From: Zea mays
Lineage: Eukaryota > Streptophyta > Magnoliopsida > Poales > Poaceae
Assembly (NCBI RefSeq): GCF_902167145.1
Contig: NC_050096.1
Coordinates: 156,797,825 to 156,861,824 of the forward strand
Direction: 5' to 3'
DNA: 64,000 bases
The stretch's first letter is position 1. Every line of letters starts with the position of its first letter. The notes under the pieces were generated by a model that saw only the letters and a list, made by a program, of their open reading frames with translations, did not search any database and was not told the origin of the DNA. The position numbers and the translations under genes were made by a program. Below, piece by piece: positions 22,462-35,934 of the stretch.

Positions 22462-25400
22462 TGTAACACCCAAAATCTTGTTTTGGGGATTAGTAGAAGA
22501 AATCAAAGTAAAATGTCTCTAGTGGATAATTATACTTTGGAATTCACCTTTTCTAAAATAAATAGTAAAATTTAAAGCAATGGGAGTTAAGGTATATATA
22601 ATAAAAGAGTTACAATTTATTATCCCCTTCAAGAAATATATAAAATATTCTCTTTTGAGTTAAAATCACTTTTGTTAAAAGAATTCATATTACCTTCTTC
22701 CTAAATTAAAAATGGTAAGGCACATTGAATTATTGAAGGTACTTTTAGTTAGATATACATTTAATATAATGACTTCTTTGGAATAATTGAATGTGAAGCA
22801 TCCTATCTAAATAAATAAATTAAATCTTTGCAATCATTCTGGGATTATTTTGTTTGTTGCATATAACTGTACTTTGAAATTCAAAAAAGATTTGAATTAG
22901 TGACTCATTTAAATTTAAAATAGTTAAAACAAATAGAAATTTAAATTAGAAAAGGAAAGAATGAAGGAAACCTACGCCTGGGACAAATCTCACTTGTATC
23001 GGCCCATCGCTTTCCTTTCGCTGCGCCAGCCCACTTGCACTTGCTCTTGCGCGCGGTCACTGGTTTTCGGGCCCCATTCGTCAGCCCCGGGTCACGCACT
23101 GGGCGTCCAGCAGTTTCACTGTGTCATGGGCCCCGCCTGTCAGTTGTCTTCTGCGCAGGCACTGTTCCGCAGGCCCGCTACCTTATCCCACTGCATGTGG
23201 GGCTCGCTTCGCCAGCCGCTCGCGCTCGTGTGAATCCATCTGTTGAATGCCATGTGGGCCCATTTGTCGGACGTCTTCCCCGCCGAGTCGAACGCCACAG
23301 TCGCACGAACGCCGCGGATCCCACGCGTAGACCAAGTCCGTCGCTCGCGCAACGGCATAGCCGATTTCCTAGCCGTGACCCATAAATCGAGCTGCTAGCT
23401 CAACGGCCCCTGTGGACCTCTTCGCCGCGCCATTATCTCCACAATCTCCGCTCGGCCGTTGGGGGCCGGTTCCATGGCGCGCTTGACGCGGACCCCCCTC
23501 CCCAGCTACAAAACCAAGTGCCCTGCGGCTTCCACAACTCTCGGATCGAACCTCACCATCACCGTTGCGTGGGTCGCCGTTGTGAGAGAAATTCCAGTGA
23601 GGGGCGAATGGAGCTTAGGATGGCGCCGCCACAGGGGGGAAACCACTATACCTGGCGTTGGGCGATCGGAATCGACCGGGGACAATCGTTGGTGATATCT
23701 GAGGCTCGTCGCGGCGTCTCCTGGGTGGAATCGCGCTCTTGACCACCGGTATGCCTCGCCGGAGTGGGAACTCAGCCATGTTGTCGCGCGTATCGTGGGC
23801 AGTAGCCGTCGCGACACAACTCACGGTAATAATACACCCATCTAATCCACCTTAATCTCTGGTACGCGTAGCACTGGGTAGCAGGGGTTTTAGTATCCGA
23901 TGCCGCCGTTTGGGATTTCCGCCGGTGTGTACGCCGCCGTGGGGGCCCTATGCCGTCACTGGTCATGGACGGGGTAGGAAGAAGCAGTGCTTGCCGTTGA
24001 TCCCGGCGCCTACGGTGGAGATTAGATCAAGACCCTAGTGAATCCGAGCCATCGATATAAGATCGGAGGAGTGATAATAGATCGGGCTATAATAAAAATC
24101 TAGACCGTTGCTTTTAGATCTAGTGGAATAGATTGTGTACCGTTTCGATTTTAGATGAGTCTAATCCGAGCCGTCCACTTAAAATCCAACGGCCTCGATT
24201 CACCGATACCCCTTCATCTTGCGAGTCTTGCAAAAACAACCCTAAACTTTGTAAGAATGAACCCACCATCCAACTCGAAATAACCTATGTCTGAGGAATC
24301 TTTCGGTATAGTCCCTAGACTTTTAGATATTAATGCGCGCAGTCCTGAGGGTTATAAAAATAGGGGAGTAATTATGAAAATTGATTTTTCAATACAAAAG
24401 TAATTTTAGAAACTTGGATAAATCATATTAAATTCATTGTAGCTCCAAATTGATCCATTTCAGTTGCATAAAATTCATATTAACAATGTTTATCAATTGG
24501 TAACTCTGTTTTAGCATGACAACTAGATTAAAATTTATCACATAGTTATTTCTGTACCAAACACCTACAGACTTCGGAAATTCATAACTCCTCCGTTATA
24601 ATTCCAATTTGATCCGTTCAAGTTGCGTTAGTATCGTACAAGTATTGACTACATAGTAGCAACATTTATTGTACCATTTCTCATTATTTTATAAATAGAT
24701 CTGTATTTAACTGATGATGGTTAGTCTAGTTAAACTGCTTATCATTATAGACTACTAGAATATGATCTATGATCAATTTATAACTTAGATTAAAGTTGAG
24801 ATAATTATTTATAGAATAACCTCTCATATGATTTATATTAATCATTTTATGATATAGTTTAATATTTTAATCACATAAACCCTCCATAAAATCATAACAC
24901 CTTAACTGTGACTCCGATCTTAGTGGTTCTCGTTCCCATGATCTCATAGCGACGCGTAGATCATTATTATTCAATTTGTTCTCATGTTTGGTGTGATGTT
25001 GATTTTATCTATACCATGTTTGTTTGTACTGCTACGACTAGCGCGAGGTTTCGAAGATCTGAAGAATCACCCTAGTAACTGGAATCTCAAGTGTCATGCA
25101 AGTTGTGCCCTTGATCCACTTTTGTTACCCAATAATGTTCTTTATTATCACTTCTTCAAGCATAGGTTTAATTTTGATGGGACCCGATAGGTCACCCTAG
25201 TCTTTTATCCTGTTTACCTTGTTTACCCCTGATTCACCTGGGTAGTTATGCTATTGCATTATGTGGTTTCGGGTTAATATTTCATTATATCAATGTTCCT
25301 ATTATTCTGTTATGTTATTTATGTTCATGATAAAATCATTATGTTAATGAGAACATGGAGCGACCACCCGGGAAAATAGTGCTACCACAAGGGTTTAATT

Positions 25401-25865
25401 GGACGTCCTTGGCTGATTAATTAGGAAAGCTAGTGGATGACTACCTTACCCGAAAGGGGCAAGGGCAGTAGGGGAGTGGTCAGTGTAGGGAGGTCCTTGG
25501 GTTGATTTTGCTGCGATGGCGGTCAGGCGAGGGATTCCTGCATTGGAGCTTCCTATAAACTGTAGCAGGTTCTCTGATGCTAGTGGAACTTTGTAAAGGT
25601 CTCGTAGTGTTACCCTGCCTCGCCTCCTCGGTAAAGGTGTATGGGATTCATGACCCTTGGCAGATGGGTAACATGACTTGTGGGTAAAGATGCGCAACCT
25701 CTGCAGAGTGTAAAACTGATATACTAGCTGTGCTCACGATCATGAGCAGCTCGGACCCTCACATGATTAATCTATGGAATTAAAATTCAATCCATCATAT
25801 GCATTTGTATGGGATTATTTATTAATTTTGTTCTATTATTTATTATGGTTTGGTATTTACTTACT
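22462..25865 (+). repeat. Long LTR, plus orientation, Del/Tekay-like family, 3' end missing
   Basis: Begins TGTAACACCCAAAATC. An AT-rich start is followed by a GC-rich block (about 22970-24000) and then an AT-rich transcribed part homologous to the minus-strand LTRs at 25866-31366, 33065-35260 and 52090-55398. It breaks off at TTTGGTATTTACTTA, where the other copies go on for about 460 bp to GGGTGTGACA. An open stretch at 24984-25190 is shared with some copies but closed by a stop in another, so I do not call it a gene. Confidence 0.75.
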
Positions 25866-28800
25866 CTATACACCCGGGCTTTAAGGAACAAAGTCGGGTG
25901 CATCTCATACATGCGCCAAAGAAGACAACATATATAATAACATAGTGTATAGAGATAAATGTCACAATATAATCAGAGTATTTATTACATAGCAGAAGTC
26001 TTACAAAATAAAAGGTGAATATAAAAAGATCTAAAATCCATCCTTGGCACAAGAAAGTCAACTGGGAGACGCCACCTAGATCAAATCGAACTCCTCATTA
26101 AGCAGCTCCACTTGAACCACCTGCTCTTCTCCTATGGGGGGGTGTGAGACAGCAAGGGTGAACTCACAGATGTTCATCGCTCAACAAGTTGTTGGGAATA
26201 ATGTGGCATGAACTCACCAAAGGTGGGAGTTCATGTGATGTGTAAGGCTGATCAATGAAATCAAGGTTGAAGATGAGCATTGCTTTTATAAGTTGGTCAA
26301 AATTTTATTAGCAATTACTAAGTATAAGTAAATACCAAACCTTAGTAATAATAAGTAAAAGTAACAATAAAATAATTCCAATGTGATGCAAATGACAAAT
26401 TGAGTTTTAATTCCATAGATTAATCATGTGAGGATCCGAGCTGCTCATGACCGTGAACACGGCTAGTATACCAGTTTTACACTCTGCAAAGGTTGCGCAT
26501 CTTTACCCACAAGTCATGTTACCCATCTCCTAAGGGGTCATGAATCTCATACACCTCTACCAAGGAAGCAAGGCAGGGTAACACTACGAGGCTTTTATAA
26601 AGTTCCACTAGCTTCAGGAAAACCCGCTACAGTTTATAGGAAGCTCTAGTGCAGGAATCCCTCGTCTGACCGCCATCGCAATAAAATCAACCCAAGGACC
26701 TCCCTACATTAACCACTCCCCTACTGTCCTTGCCCCTTTCGGGTAAGGTAGTCATCCACTAGCTTTCCTAATTAATCAGCCAAGGGCGTCCCATTAAACC
26801 CTTGTGGTAGCACTATTTTCCCGAGTGGTCGCTCCATGTTTCCATTAACATAATGATCTTATCATGAACATAAATAACATAACAAAATAATAGGAACATG
26901 GATATAATGAAATATTAACCCGAAACCACATATTGCAATAGCATAACTACCCAAGTGAATCAGGGGTAAACAAGGTAAACAGGATAAAAAGACTAGGGTG
27001 ACCTATTGGGTCCCATCAAAATTAAACATATGCATTGAGTAGTGATAATAAAGAATATTATTGGGTAACGAAAGTGGATCAAGGGCACAACTTGCCTAGC
27101 ACTTGAGATTCCAATTCCCAGGGTGATTCTTCAGATCCTCGAAACCTCGCGCTAGTCGTAGCAATACAAACAAACATGGTATAGATAAAATCTACATCAC
27201 ACCAAACATAAGAAAAAACTGAATAATAATGATCTACGCGTCGCTACGAGATCGCGAGAACGAGAACCACAAAAATCGGAGTTCGGTTAAGGAGTTATGA
27301 TTTTATAAAAGATCTGTGTGATTAAAATATTAAACTATATTATAAATTAGTTAATATAAATCATATGAGAGGTTATTCTCTAAAAAACTATCTACACTTT
27401 AATCCACATTATAAATTGACCTTAGATCATATTTTAGTAGATTATAATGGTGAGTAGATTAATAAGACTAACCGACATAAATTAAATAAAGATCTAATTA
27501 GAAAAGAATGATACATGGTATAATAAATGTTGTTATAGCATAGCAAATTTTTGTACGAGACTAACGCAACTTGAACGGATCAAATCAGAATTAAAACAAA
27601 GGAGTTATGAATTTCCTAAGGTTTTATGTATTTGATATAAGATTAATTAGGAAATAAATTTTAATGTGACTTTCATGTGAAAATAGAGACACTATGTGAC
27701 GCATAATACTATTACAAGATTTTAGGGACTGGAATGAACTGAAAAGGATTTAGTATGAATTTTCTAGGCATTAAACAAGTTCTTGTAATTAATTTGGTAT
27801 TAAAAATCATTTTCTAAATTGATTTCCCTGTTTAATTAACTGCTGGGACTGCGCCTCAAATTCAGGAAAGCACAGGGTCTTCTGCGCAAGAATTCCTATG
27901 ACTCAGATCACCCAGCGCAGTGGACTGCGGGTTAATTCATCAATACAACGAGGACTCGTTTGCAATATGAGCTATGCGAAAGGGTATGGTGAGTTCTGGG
28001 CCATCGGATGTGAAACATACGGCCCAGATTAGACTATGCTGCCCCCGAACCGGACGCCATCGCAACTGTTGGATCATAGATCTGCGGCCCCGAGACAACA
28101 GTCTCCCTATCCAACCGAGACCACCCGATTAACATCCAGCCGTCACGAACCGTTCCGCGAATCGGTACACAGCCGTCTAATCTCCACCGTAGGGGGCCGA
28201 TCCAACGGCCAGGAGGCCACCTTCTCGCCACGGACCCGAGCCGGGCGGCGCTCAGGTGCTCCCACAGCGGAGGACATCGCCGGAGATGAGACTTTCGCGC
28301 CCAAGCGTGCCAAAACTTATCACAAGCGGTGCTATACGCAGCAATGGATACGGCGAGTAGGTTGGAGGAGGTATTACCATGAATCACGCGAGCAGGAGCA
28401 CAGTCCACAGTCCACAGCGTAGGGCGGTATGCGGTGGTTCCTCCACTCCGGCAAGGGATTGCCGATGCCCAGGTCTCCATCCTCCCCATGCCATCACCGC
28501 AAATGCAACCCAGAACCCTAAACGAGCCGCACTGGCCATACTCCCGACCCTGGCGAGGGTGTCTCTAGGATTCGCCCGCGGCGGCGGCAACTCTCCCTTT
28601 CTCTCTCCCCTCTACTGGGTTTACGGTGCTCTGCTCCACCCGATGGCTTCGGTGCTTCCTCAATGGTCAAGGGGGTTCGACCTATATACCCCAGAGGCGT
28701 AAGCAACTAGGTCCGTTTGATTCGACCTCAAACAAACTCTCCACTTCCTCCGTGCGGCGGCGGTGACGAACTAACCTGCGACGCGCGAGAATCACGGCGA

Positions 28801-28933
28801 AGGGGTAGGAGGAACAGGTCAGGGGATCCCGCGAAGCCGATAGGATGGCACTAGCGTGGGCAGCAGCGGGGTTCGTTGAGCCCGGTCAGCGGAAATCGCG
28901 CGCGTGCGGAGATCTCGACCACGGCCGATTCGG

Positions 28934-30400
28934 TCAGGCCTTATTCGTTTGGGCCGGGAATGGTCTGGATTGGGAAAGAAACCATATGGATCAAACCCAC
29001 TTGGTTGAAATCCCGGCCCACACAATAATCGTGTTCGTTTAACCCCGCCCGGGCCTCAATCCCGGCCCATCCCGGCAATTCCCACCTCATCCCGGCCTGG
29101 GAAAAAACCTCGTCTCGACGGCGTGGAAAGAAGCCACGTGAAGACCGCGTCTACAGCACAGAGGCGGCGGCGGCTAGGGCACAGAGGAGGCGGCGGCACG
29201 AGCTCCGTCTGCACGAGATATGGTGGCGACATCTACACCGGCTCACCGGCGTCCACGAGGGGAACGCCACTGGCTGACCGGCTCCATCCCGTCGGTGTCC
29301 GCTTCTCGCCGGTAGTACTCACATCCTCCTCTCCTTTCCATCGCGTGCATCTTTCCATTCATCACCGTCGGATTGCTACCAGTAGATCTTTGCATCGATG
29401 TGGCCGGCCACTGTACGCCCAAGTGGTAGGCAACTCGTCGAGACCCTCGGCTACACCCAAGAGGAAGCGAGGACGCGGACGGTCTGCTCCCTCGGCTGGA
29501 AATGCGGCGAGGATGGCACGCCGGCGAGCCTCGTCCACTGAGACATCGCGGCGGATGCTCTGCTTCCCTCCGGCGTCCTAATGAGCGAGGAAGTGGCCGA
29601 TCTCCCTCTGTGCCGCTGACGGACGTTGCTTTGGCGAGCGGATTTTGTATTGCGCGCCGGTTTTGTGTTGTACGACGACGACCGGCTGCCCGCCTTGTCT
29701 CAACTCTCAAGCACGGAGCAGTAGCTGGCAAACGTTCGCCTTCAATCAATTCAAATGGAGCTTGCTTGTTGCCTGACTGAAATACCAAGGCTAAAGTCGA
29801 AGCCGTGACGACTGACGAACGACCCTGAGGCAAACTCTTTAGTTACCAGCACATGAGCCAACTTCATCAGTCATAGCAGCTGAATCGTCGTCAGGGATCT
29901 TTGTTGTTTTGAGTTCTGCCTTTTCTGAAGACCCTTCAGGTAGGCTAATGGATGCTGGATGCAGCTCTGTACATATATCAAAAATAGATGCAGTTTCTGG
30001 TTTGTTCGTGCTTGTCTCGTGCAGAATTTAAGAGAGAAAATGTTCAAGGCAATGTTGTTGACCTTCTAGATGGAGATCAAAGCAATGATCAAGGCAGTGA
30101 ACAAGGCAACAATCTCAGAGACACAATTGCACAATAAATGTGGATTGATTATCAACAACATAGAAGCAATTAGTGATCAATGCATTGTATGCTGCCTGAC
30201 GGTAGGAAATGAAATATGTTGATAAGTCTTTTGTATAAGAGCTCACGTGGATTAACCGAATGACCTTTTTCAGACATGGATTAAACCCCCAAGGGGATCA
30301 AACCCCCAAGGGGATTGAGTGAAAGGAAGGGATACACTCAATCCCTCTCTGGATTAGATCCGCTTGGGGAATTAATCCCTTGCAACCGAACAAGCCCTCA
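28934..30400. mobile_element. 1461-bp TIR DNA element with TCA duplication (PIF/Harbinger-like)
   Basis: The element at 28937-30397 starts GGCCTTATTCGTTTG, and the inverse of its end is GGGCTTGTTCGGTTG, an imperfect TIR with 3 mismatches in 15. TCA flanks both sides (28934-28936, 30398-30400), and removing the element joins two parts of the GC-rich LTR block. The interior is GC-rich and carries overlapping ORFs on both strands (29123-29581, 29243-29833) with no recognised domain. There is no transposase, so it is non-autonomous and may carry captured sequence. The superfamily call rests on TIR style and the 3-bp duplication. Confidence 0.65.
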
Positions 30401-31297
30401 GCGGGATTCGATTCACGCGGGGAAGAAGGTCCTCTGACGGGGCGGCCCCACCACCAGTGAAACGTGAGTCTGCGCGCGCAAGTAGAGGGGCTGACAACAC
30501 GGGGCCCATGAGACAGTGTGCCAGGGTACTGAGTGGTGCGCGATGCAGTGGCTGCTAGGGCGGGCCCGCGTGACAGTGGCGCGGGTGAGAAAGTGGCCTG
30601 CGCGGCTTGGAGGGGAAAATGGGCCGGCAGTAGTTTGGGCCCAACAGGCATAGGTAGGTTTTCTTTTGATTTTCTTTTTCTTTTTATTTCCCTTTTGTTT
30701 TCTCTTTTTCATTTCCAATTCTGGGATTTGAATTCAAATTTCTTTTGTAGCATAATTTGTTCTCAAATTAAGTACTCATCTTGAACATACTAGTGCGGAA
30801 TTTATGAATTTATTTTGTATTTTATAGTATTTCTTTCTATTTTCTGTTCTCTCCCATTTCTTATTTTAGTTTTCTCTCCTTTTCTTCAATTTAGAATTCA
30901 AAATATACTTTGAATTCAGGTCTGAGTTTCATCTCCAAAAACAAAAGCACAACTCAAATACCCCAACACGAGTCTATTTTGTTTAGTTAATTCATTTGTT
31001 ATACTATTTAAACAAATGATGTTAAATCTGAAATCCCTACATACTCAAATAGAGGATAGGTATTTTAATAAATATAATCTCTGGTTTATAAAATTATTTA
31101 GAGAATACTTATAAATATATATATTTTAACAAAGGGATCGCTAACACCATATATGGGTACTTTTATTAATTCCTTATTAGAAACTATTATTGTTTTTAGG
31201 AGGTGTTAGTTTCAAGAATAAGGTATTAAATGATATCTGAATTCGAAAACCTTTGGAGAAATTTTCTTAGTTTTCAAAATAGGGTTTATTCAATTAT

Positions 31298-31300
<3 letters not shown>

Positions 31301-31347
<47 letters not shown>
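31301..31347. repeat. (ATT)n microsatellite
   Basis: About 15 ATT units at the 5' edge of the element D LTR (minus sense). Confidence 0.95.
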
Positions 31348-31348
<1 letters not shown>

Positions 31349-31366
31349 CAAATTTTGGGTCTTACA

Positions 31367-31381
31367 AATCCTACCCCCTTA
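31367..31381 (-). promoter_or_regulatory. Polypurine tract of element D
   Basis: TAAGGGGGTAGGATT on the minus strand, directly before TGTAAGACCC. Confidence 0.75.
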
Positions 31382-33049
31382 ACAGAAATCTCGTCCTCGA
31401 GATTTGTAAGGAAAGGGTGTATACTCATATTGTCTCAACACATATGCACAAACAAAATGTCAGCATGATGCATAACTTATTATTAACACTTAGGGTCAAT
31501 TAGACCTTATTATTCCTCCTAAAATAGTATCATACAATTTACTAACTAAAGTAACACTTAGATCTTACAAATAGTAGTACATATATATATATATATATTT
31601 ATGTAGCTTGGTGGAGTTGGTAGTGGTGGTGGAGGTAGTGGAAGATTGGGAGAGCATAGGTATCCAGCTACTATTTATGTGGGATATAAACTGAACATGT
31701 AGAGGTAAAAAAGATTATGGCAAGGAAAAGACTTTATCCAAAATGTTTAAGTCCTGATTCATCTCGAGATTCGCTTTGACTGTTATACCCTTCCTTGTCG
31801 ATGTTGATCTTTTCTCCTTCGGTCTTGGTCTCATTGATTCGGGGTTAGTGTATATTATCGGGGTTGGGAAATATGGTTAAGATAGATAATGAGGTAAACC
31901 ACATGATGTAGATCAAAAGTTTGTTTGATGTTAGGTGGGGATAGACAGATTATACAATTCATCATGACTCTATTGGTTGGGTTAACTCTTATACTCATGG
32001 TTAAGTTGGTCCACACCTGGCTAGAAGGGTCCAGATTAGATTGGATATAACTAGATTAGACTAGTTTAAGTTAGATAAATCCACTAGGGTAGAATAAATA
32101 TTATTATGACATGTTAGAATCTTTTGAGATGGGATGGATTATATGGTGAGGGTAAGTCAAAATCTCTGTTAGGTTAAAACAGAGGGGTTATGCAACTATC
32201 GGGTGGTTAAGGTAGTTGCATATGGCCAGGTTGAACTAAGACTCCAACTTAGATTAGAACATATTTATAAGAGTATGATCCAATCTTATTTTACCAGTAT
32301 TATCTAACATGTTTGTCCATTGGATTAGATCTGATCAGATTAGATGGGATCAAAATTAATTTGGTGTAATCAGATTAGACTAGATAAGATCTACTTATTT
32401 TATTTTGGAATAGAGTATGTGTGTTACACTAATATGAGATAAGCAAAGTGGTGGGGATAAGTATGCTTATTAAGACAAGATGAGCCTCTAAGAATAAGAT
32501 AGAATCTTTTGAGTTTAGTTAGATCTATTAGGGTAAGATAAAATCTTTTCGGGATAAGATGAATCTATTAAGATAAGAGAGAATCTTTTTTAAGGTAAGA
32601 TGGATCTATTAAGGTAAGAGAGAACCTTTTTAAGATAAGATGGATATTATGTAAAATAGATACACCTTAATGGAGGATAATCTAAGTTGAATTCTATTTA
32701 TGCCTATACGTATATGCAGATGTAATTGTGGACATTACTCCACAACTAATCACAGTCAATCAAAGATCCAAATCAGACAGGTATCATAAGAACAAACACT
32801 CAAGCGTATAGATAAAATAGTTTTGTTTTTGTTCCTAAGAGTAGGTCTCCTATTTCCAAAGGTCACTTTAGGCACAGGATTTCAAAGTGTGAAATCCACA
32901 TTTGTCTTTAGAAGGAAGAGGTAAGAATGATCGGAGTAAAGCGAAAATAGACGAGAAAAGATGAAGATAAGTTTAGAAAAGAATCAGAGTAAGGTAAGTA
33001 GGTAAGGGTTGTCCAGTTCTATCTAGGTTTCGTCCTACAGTCAACAATC

Positions 33050-33060
33050 CTCTGATACCA
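33050..33060 (-). promoter_or_regulatory. Primer-binding site of element D
   Basis: TGGTATCAGAG on the minus strand, four bases after the end of the 5' LTR (GGGTGTGACA). This is the usual initiator tRNA-Met site of plant LTR elements. Confidence 0.85.
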
Positions 33061-33064
33061 CTTC

Positions 33065-35260
33065 TGTCACACCCGGGCTTTAAGGAACAAAGCCGGGTGC
33101 ATCTCATACATGCGCCAAAGAAGACAACATATATAATAACAGAGTGTATAGAGATAAATGTCACAATATAATCAGAGTATTTATTACATAGCCGAAGTCT
33201 TACAAAATAAAAGGTGAATATAAAAGGATCTAAAATCCATCCTTGGTGCCAGAAAGTCAACTGGGAGACGCCACCTAGATCGAATCAAACTCCTCATTAA
33301 ACGGCTCCACTTGAACCACCTGCTCTACTCCTGTGGGGGGTGTGATACAGCAAGGGTGAGCTCACAGATGTTCATCGCTCAACAAGTTGTGGGGAATAAT
33401 GTGGAATGAACTCACCAAAGGTAGGAGTTCATGTGATGTGTAAGGCTGATCAATGAAATAAAGGTTGAAGCTGAGCATTGCTTTTATAAGTTGGTCAAAA
33501 TTTTATTAGCAATTACTAAGTATAAGTAAATACAAAACCTTAGTAATAATAAGTAAAAGTAACAATAAAATAATCCCAATGTGATGCAAATGACAAATTG
33601 AGTTTTAATCCCATAGATTAATCATGTGAGGGTTTGAGCTGCTCATGACCGTGAGCACGTCTAGTATACCAGTTTTACACTCTGCAGAGGTTGCGCATCT
33701 TTACCCACAAGTCATGTTACCCCATCTGCCAAGGGGTCATGAATCCCATAACCTCTATCAAGGAAGCGAGGCAGGGTAACACTACGAGGCTTTTACAAAG
33801 TTCCACTAGCTTTAGGAAAACCCGCTACAGTTTATAGGAAGCTCCACTGCAGGAATCCCTTGCCTGACCGCCATCGCAGCAAAATCAACACAAGGACCTC
33901 CCTACACTAACCACTCCACTATTGCCCTTGCCCCATTCGGGTAAGATAGTCATCCAATTGCTTTCCTAATTAATCAGCCAAGGGTGTCCCATTAAACCCT
34001 TGTGGTAGCACTGTTTTCCCCGGTGGTCGCTCCATGTTCCTATTAACATAATGATCTTATCATGAACATAAATAACATAACAGAATAATAGGAACATGGA
34101 TATAATGAAATATTAACCTGAAACCACATAATGCAATAGCATAACTACCCAAGTGAATCAGGGGTAAACAAGGTAAACAGGATAAACAGACTAGGGTGAC
34201 CTATTGGGTCCCATCAAAATTAAACCTATGCATTGAGTAGTGATAATAAAGAATATTATTGGGTAACAAAAGTGGATCAAGGGCACAACTTGCCTGGCAC
34301 TTGAGATTCCAGTTACCAGGGTGATTCTTCAGATCCTCGAAACATCGCGCTAGTCGTAGCAATACAAACAAACATGGTATAGATAAAATCAACATCACAC
34401 CAAACATAAGAACAAACTGAATAATAATGATCTACACGTCGCTACGAGATCGTGGGAACAAGAACCACTAAAATCGGAGTTACGGTTAAGGAGTTATGAT
34501 TTTATAAAAGATATGTGTGATTAAAATATTAAACTATATTATAAATTAGTTAATATAAATCATATGAGAGGTTATTCTCTAAATAACTATCTACACTTTA
34601 ACCCACATTATAAATTGACCTCAGATCATATTTTAGTAGATTATAATGGTGAGTAGATTAACAAGACTAACCCACATAAATTAAATAAAGATCTAATTAG
34701 AAAATAATGAGACATGGTATAATAATATCATAGCAAATATTCGTACGAGACTAACGCAACTTGAACAGATCAAATCAGAATTAAAACAAAGGAGTTATGA
34801 ATTTCCTAAGGTTTTTTGTATTTGATATAAGATTAATTAGTTTATGTATTTGATATAAGATTAATTAGGAAATAAATTTTAATGTGACTTTCATGTGAAA
34901 ACAGAGACACTATGTGATGCACAATATTATTACAAGATTTTAGGGACTGGAATGAACTGAAAAGGATTTAGTATGAATTTTCTAGGAATTAAACAAGTTC
35001 TTGTAATTAATTTGGTATTAAAAACATTTTCTAAATTGATTTCCCTGTTTAATTAACTGCTGGTTTTCTCTGTACAAAAATATTAAAATTTAGGCTTAAA
35101 CTGATAATGGTTTTGTCTGTACAAAAATATTAAAATTTAGGGCACAGGGGGTACTTTAAACTACAACTCTCTTCTAACAGTGTATTTTTCCCTAAGGTTT
35201 ATTTTTGTTGGAATCTAGGGGTAATAATATGACTTTGTACCAATTTTTTGCTAAAGATAC
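33065..35260 (-). repeat. Presumed 5' LTR of element D, 3' part
   Basis: Ends (minus sense) GGGTGTGACA at 33065. The first 2 kb is closely similar to 25871-27850. Beyond about 35055 it departs from that copy but still resembles the LTR at 53690-53780. A 54-bp phrase (CTGTACAAAAATATTAAAAT and neighbours) is duplicated near 35070 and 35120. It is cut at 35260 by element E. Confidence 0.7.
35256..35260. repeat. GATAC target-site duplication of element E, left copy
   Basis: GATAC before the 5' LTR, repeated at 49468-49472 after the 3' LTR. Confidence 0.95.
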
Positions 35261-35888
35261 TGTGGGGGATAGATATCCCCCGGGTCCACTAAAGGAGTAA
35301 AAGACCTCACGAAAGGCCCAAGGGCCCAATAAATCGTAAGGTCATTCCTTCGTGGGCCTGGGGAGAAACAACCAACAAAGCAGAGAAGACGTAAGACCGG
35401 ATTGATGCAAACCCGGACGGCCCACAACATCGAACGAGTAAATTGCAACGGAGACCCGACTTTCCCGCGCTGGAGCCCTCATGCAACGGAGCCGTACGAG
35501 GATAAGTCGGCGAAGGTTACGTAGGGATAAACTCAAGAGGTTCACTACCTTTTAGCTACTTGTTGTTATCATATCCACATGTACTGCCCCACGGTCGAGT
35601 ATATAAGGCCTAGGGGGCACCCCTTCAGAACGATCGACCCTATCTTACTTAGCCACCCACCTTAACTCTCTGTGTCTTCAATCCAGAGAGCCCTCTTGTA
35701 ACCTCGTTACATACTCACCAGGACGTAGGGTGTTACGCATTTCTAAGCGGCCCGAACCTGTAAATCTTGTCCACTGTCCCTCGTGTGATCGGCACGAACC
35801 ATTTTGCTACAGTCGTCGACACCGTCCTACTCCTAAAAACACCTTGAGGGGCAACCCCGGGTGTGCGGTTGGACCCAAAACACCGACA
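35261..35888 (+). repeat. 5' LTR of element E
   Basis: TATATAA at 35600-35606 is the likely TATA box, followed by a transcript start near 35630. Confidence 0.95.
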
Positions 35889-35912
35889 GCTGGCGCGCCA
35901 GGTAGGGGGTGT
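35889..35912 (+). promoter_or_regulatory. Primer-binding site of element E
   Basis: TGGCGCGCCAGGTAGGGGG, two bases after the 5' LTR, fits the usual position of a tRNA primer site. The tRNA is not assigned. Confidence 0.65.
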
Positions 35913-35934
35913 GTCGACGATCCAAGCTAGCTCA

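Larger units (their letters stand above)
25866..31366 (-). repeat. 3' LTR of element D, about 4.0 kb without its insertion
   Basis: On the minus strand it starts TGTAAGACCCAAAATTTG at 31366 and ends CCCGGGTG at 25871, with the last bases altered. The GC-rich promoter block spans about 30650-30400 and 28930-28000, interrupted by a 1461-bp transposon. TATATAGG on the minus strand near 28685 is a candidate TATA box. ORFs in this GC-rich block on both strands are incidental. Confidence 0.75.
31367..33064 (-). other. Internal region of element D, non-coding
   Basis: No gag or pol. From about 32480 to 32650 a loose tandem array of AAGATGGATCTATTAAGGTA-type units occurs. The phrase GATTAGACTAG and its relatives recur between 32030 and 32400. 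The minus-strand 5' edge carries the tRNA-Met-type primer site and the 3' edge the purine tract. Confidence 0.7.

Noticed and set aside
24984..25190. 68-aa ORF in a long LTR that recurs almost unchanged at 34201-34407
   Set aside because: Both lie at the same place in related LTRs, and the third copy (near 27000-27220) has an early stop, so shared nucleotide ancestry explains it.
28034..28706. ORFs of 107-151 codons on both strands
   Set aside because: Same GC-rich LTR promoter block in element D. Not conserved in the related LTRs at 22970-24000 and 53850-55000.
35863..35934. Upstream extension of the gag frame into the 5' LTR and primer site
   Set aside because: The extension has no ATG and overlaps the LTR end and primer site. 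ATG 35935 is the natural start.
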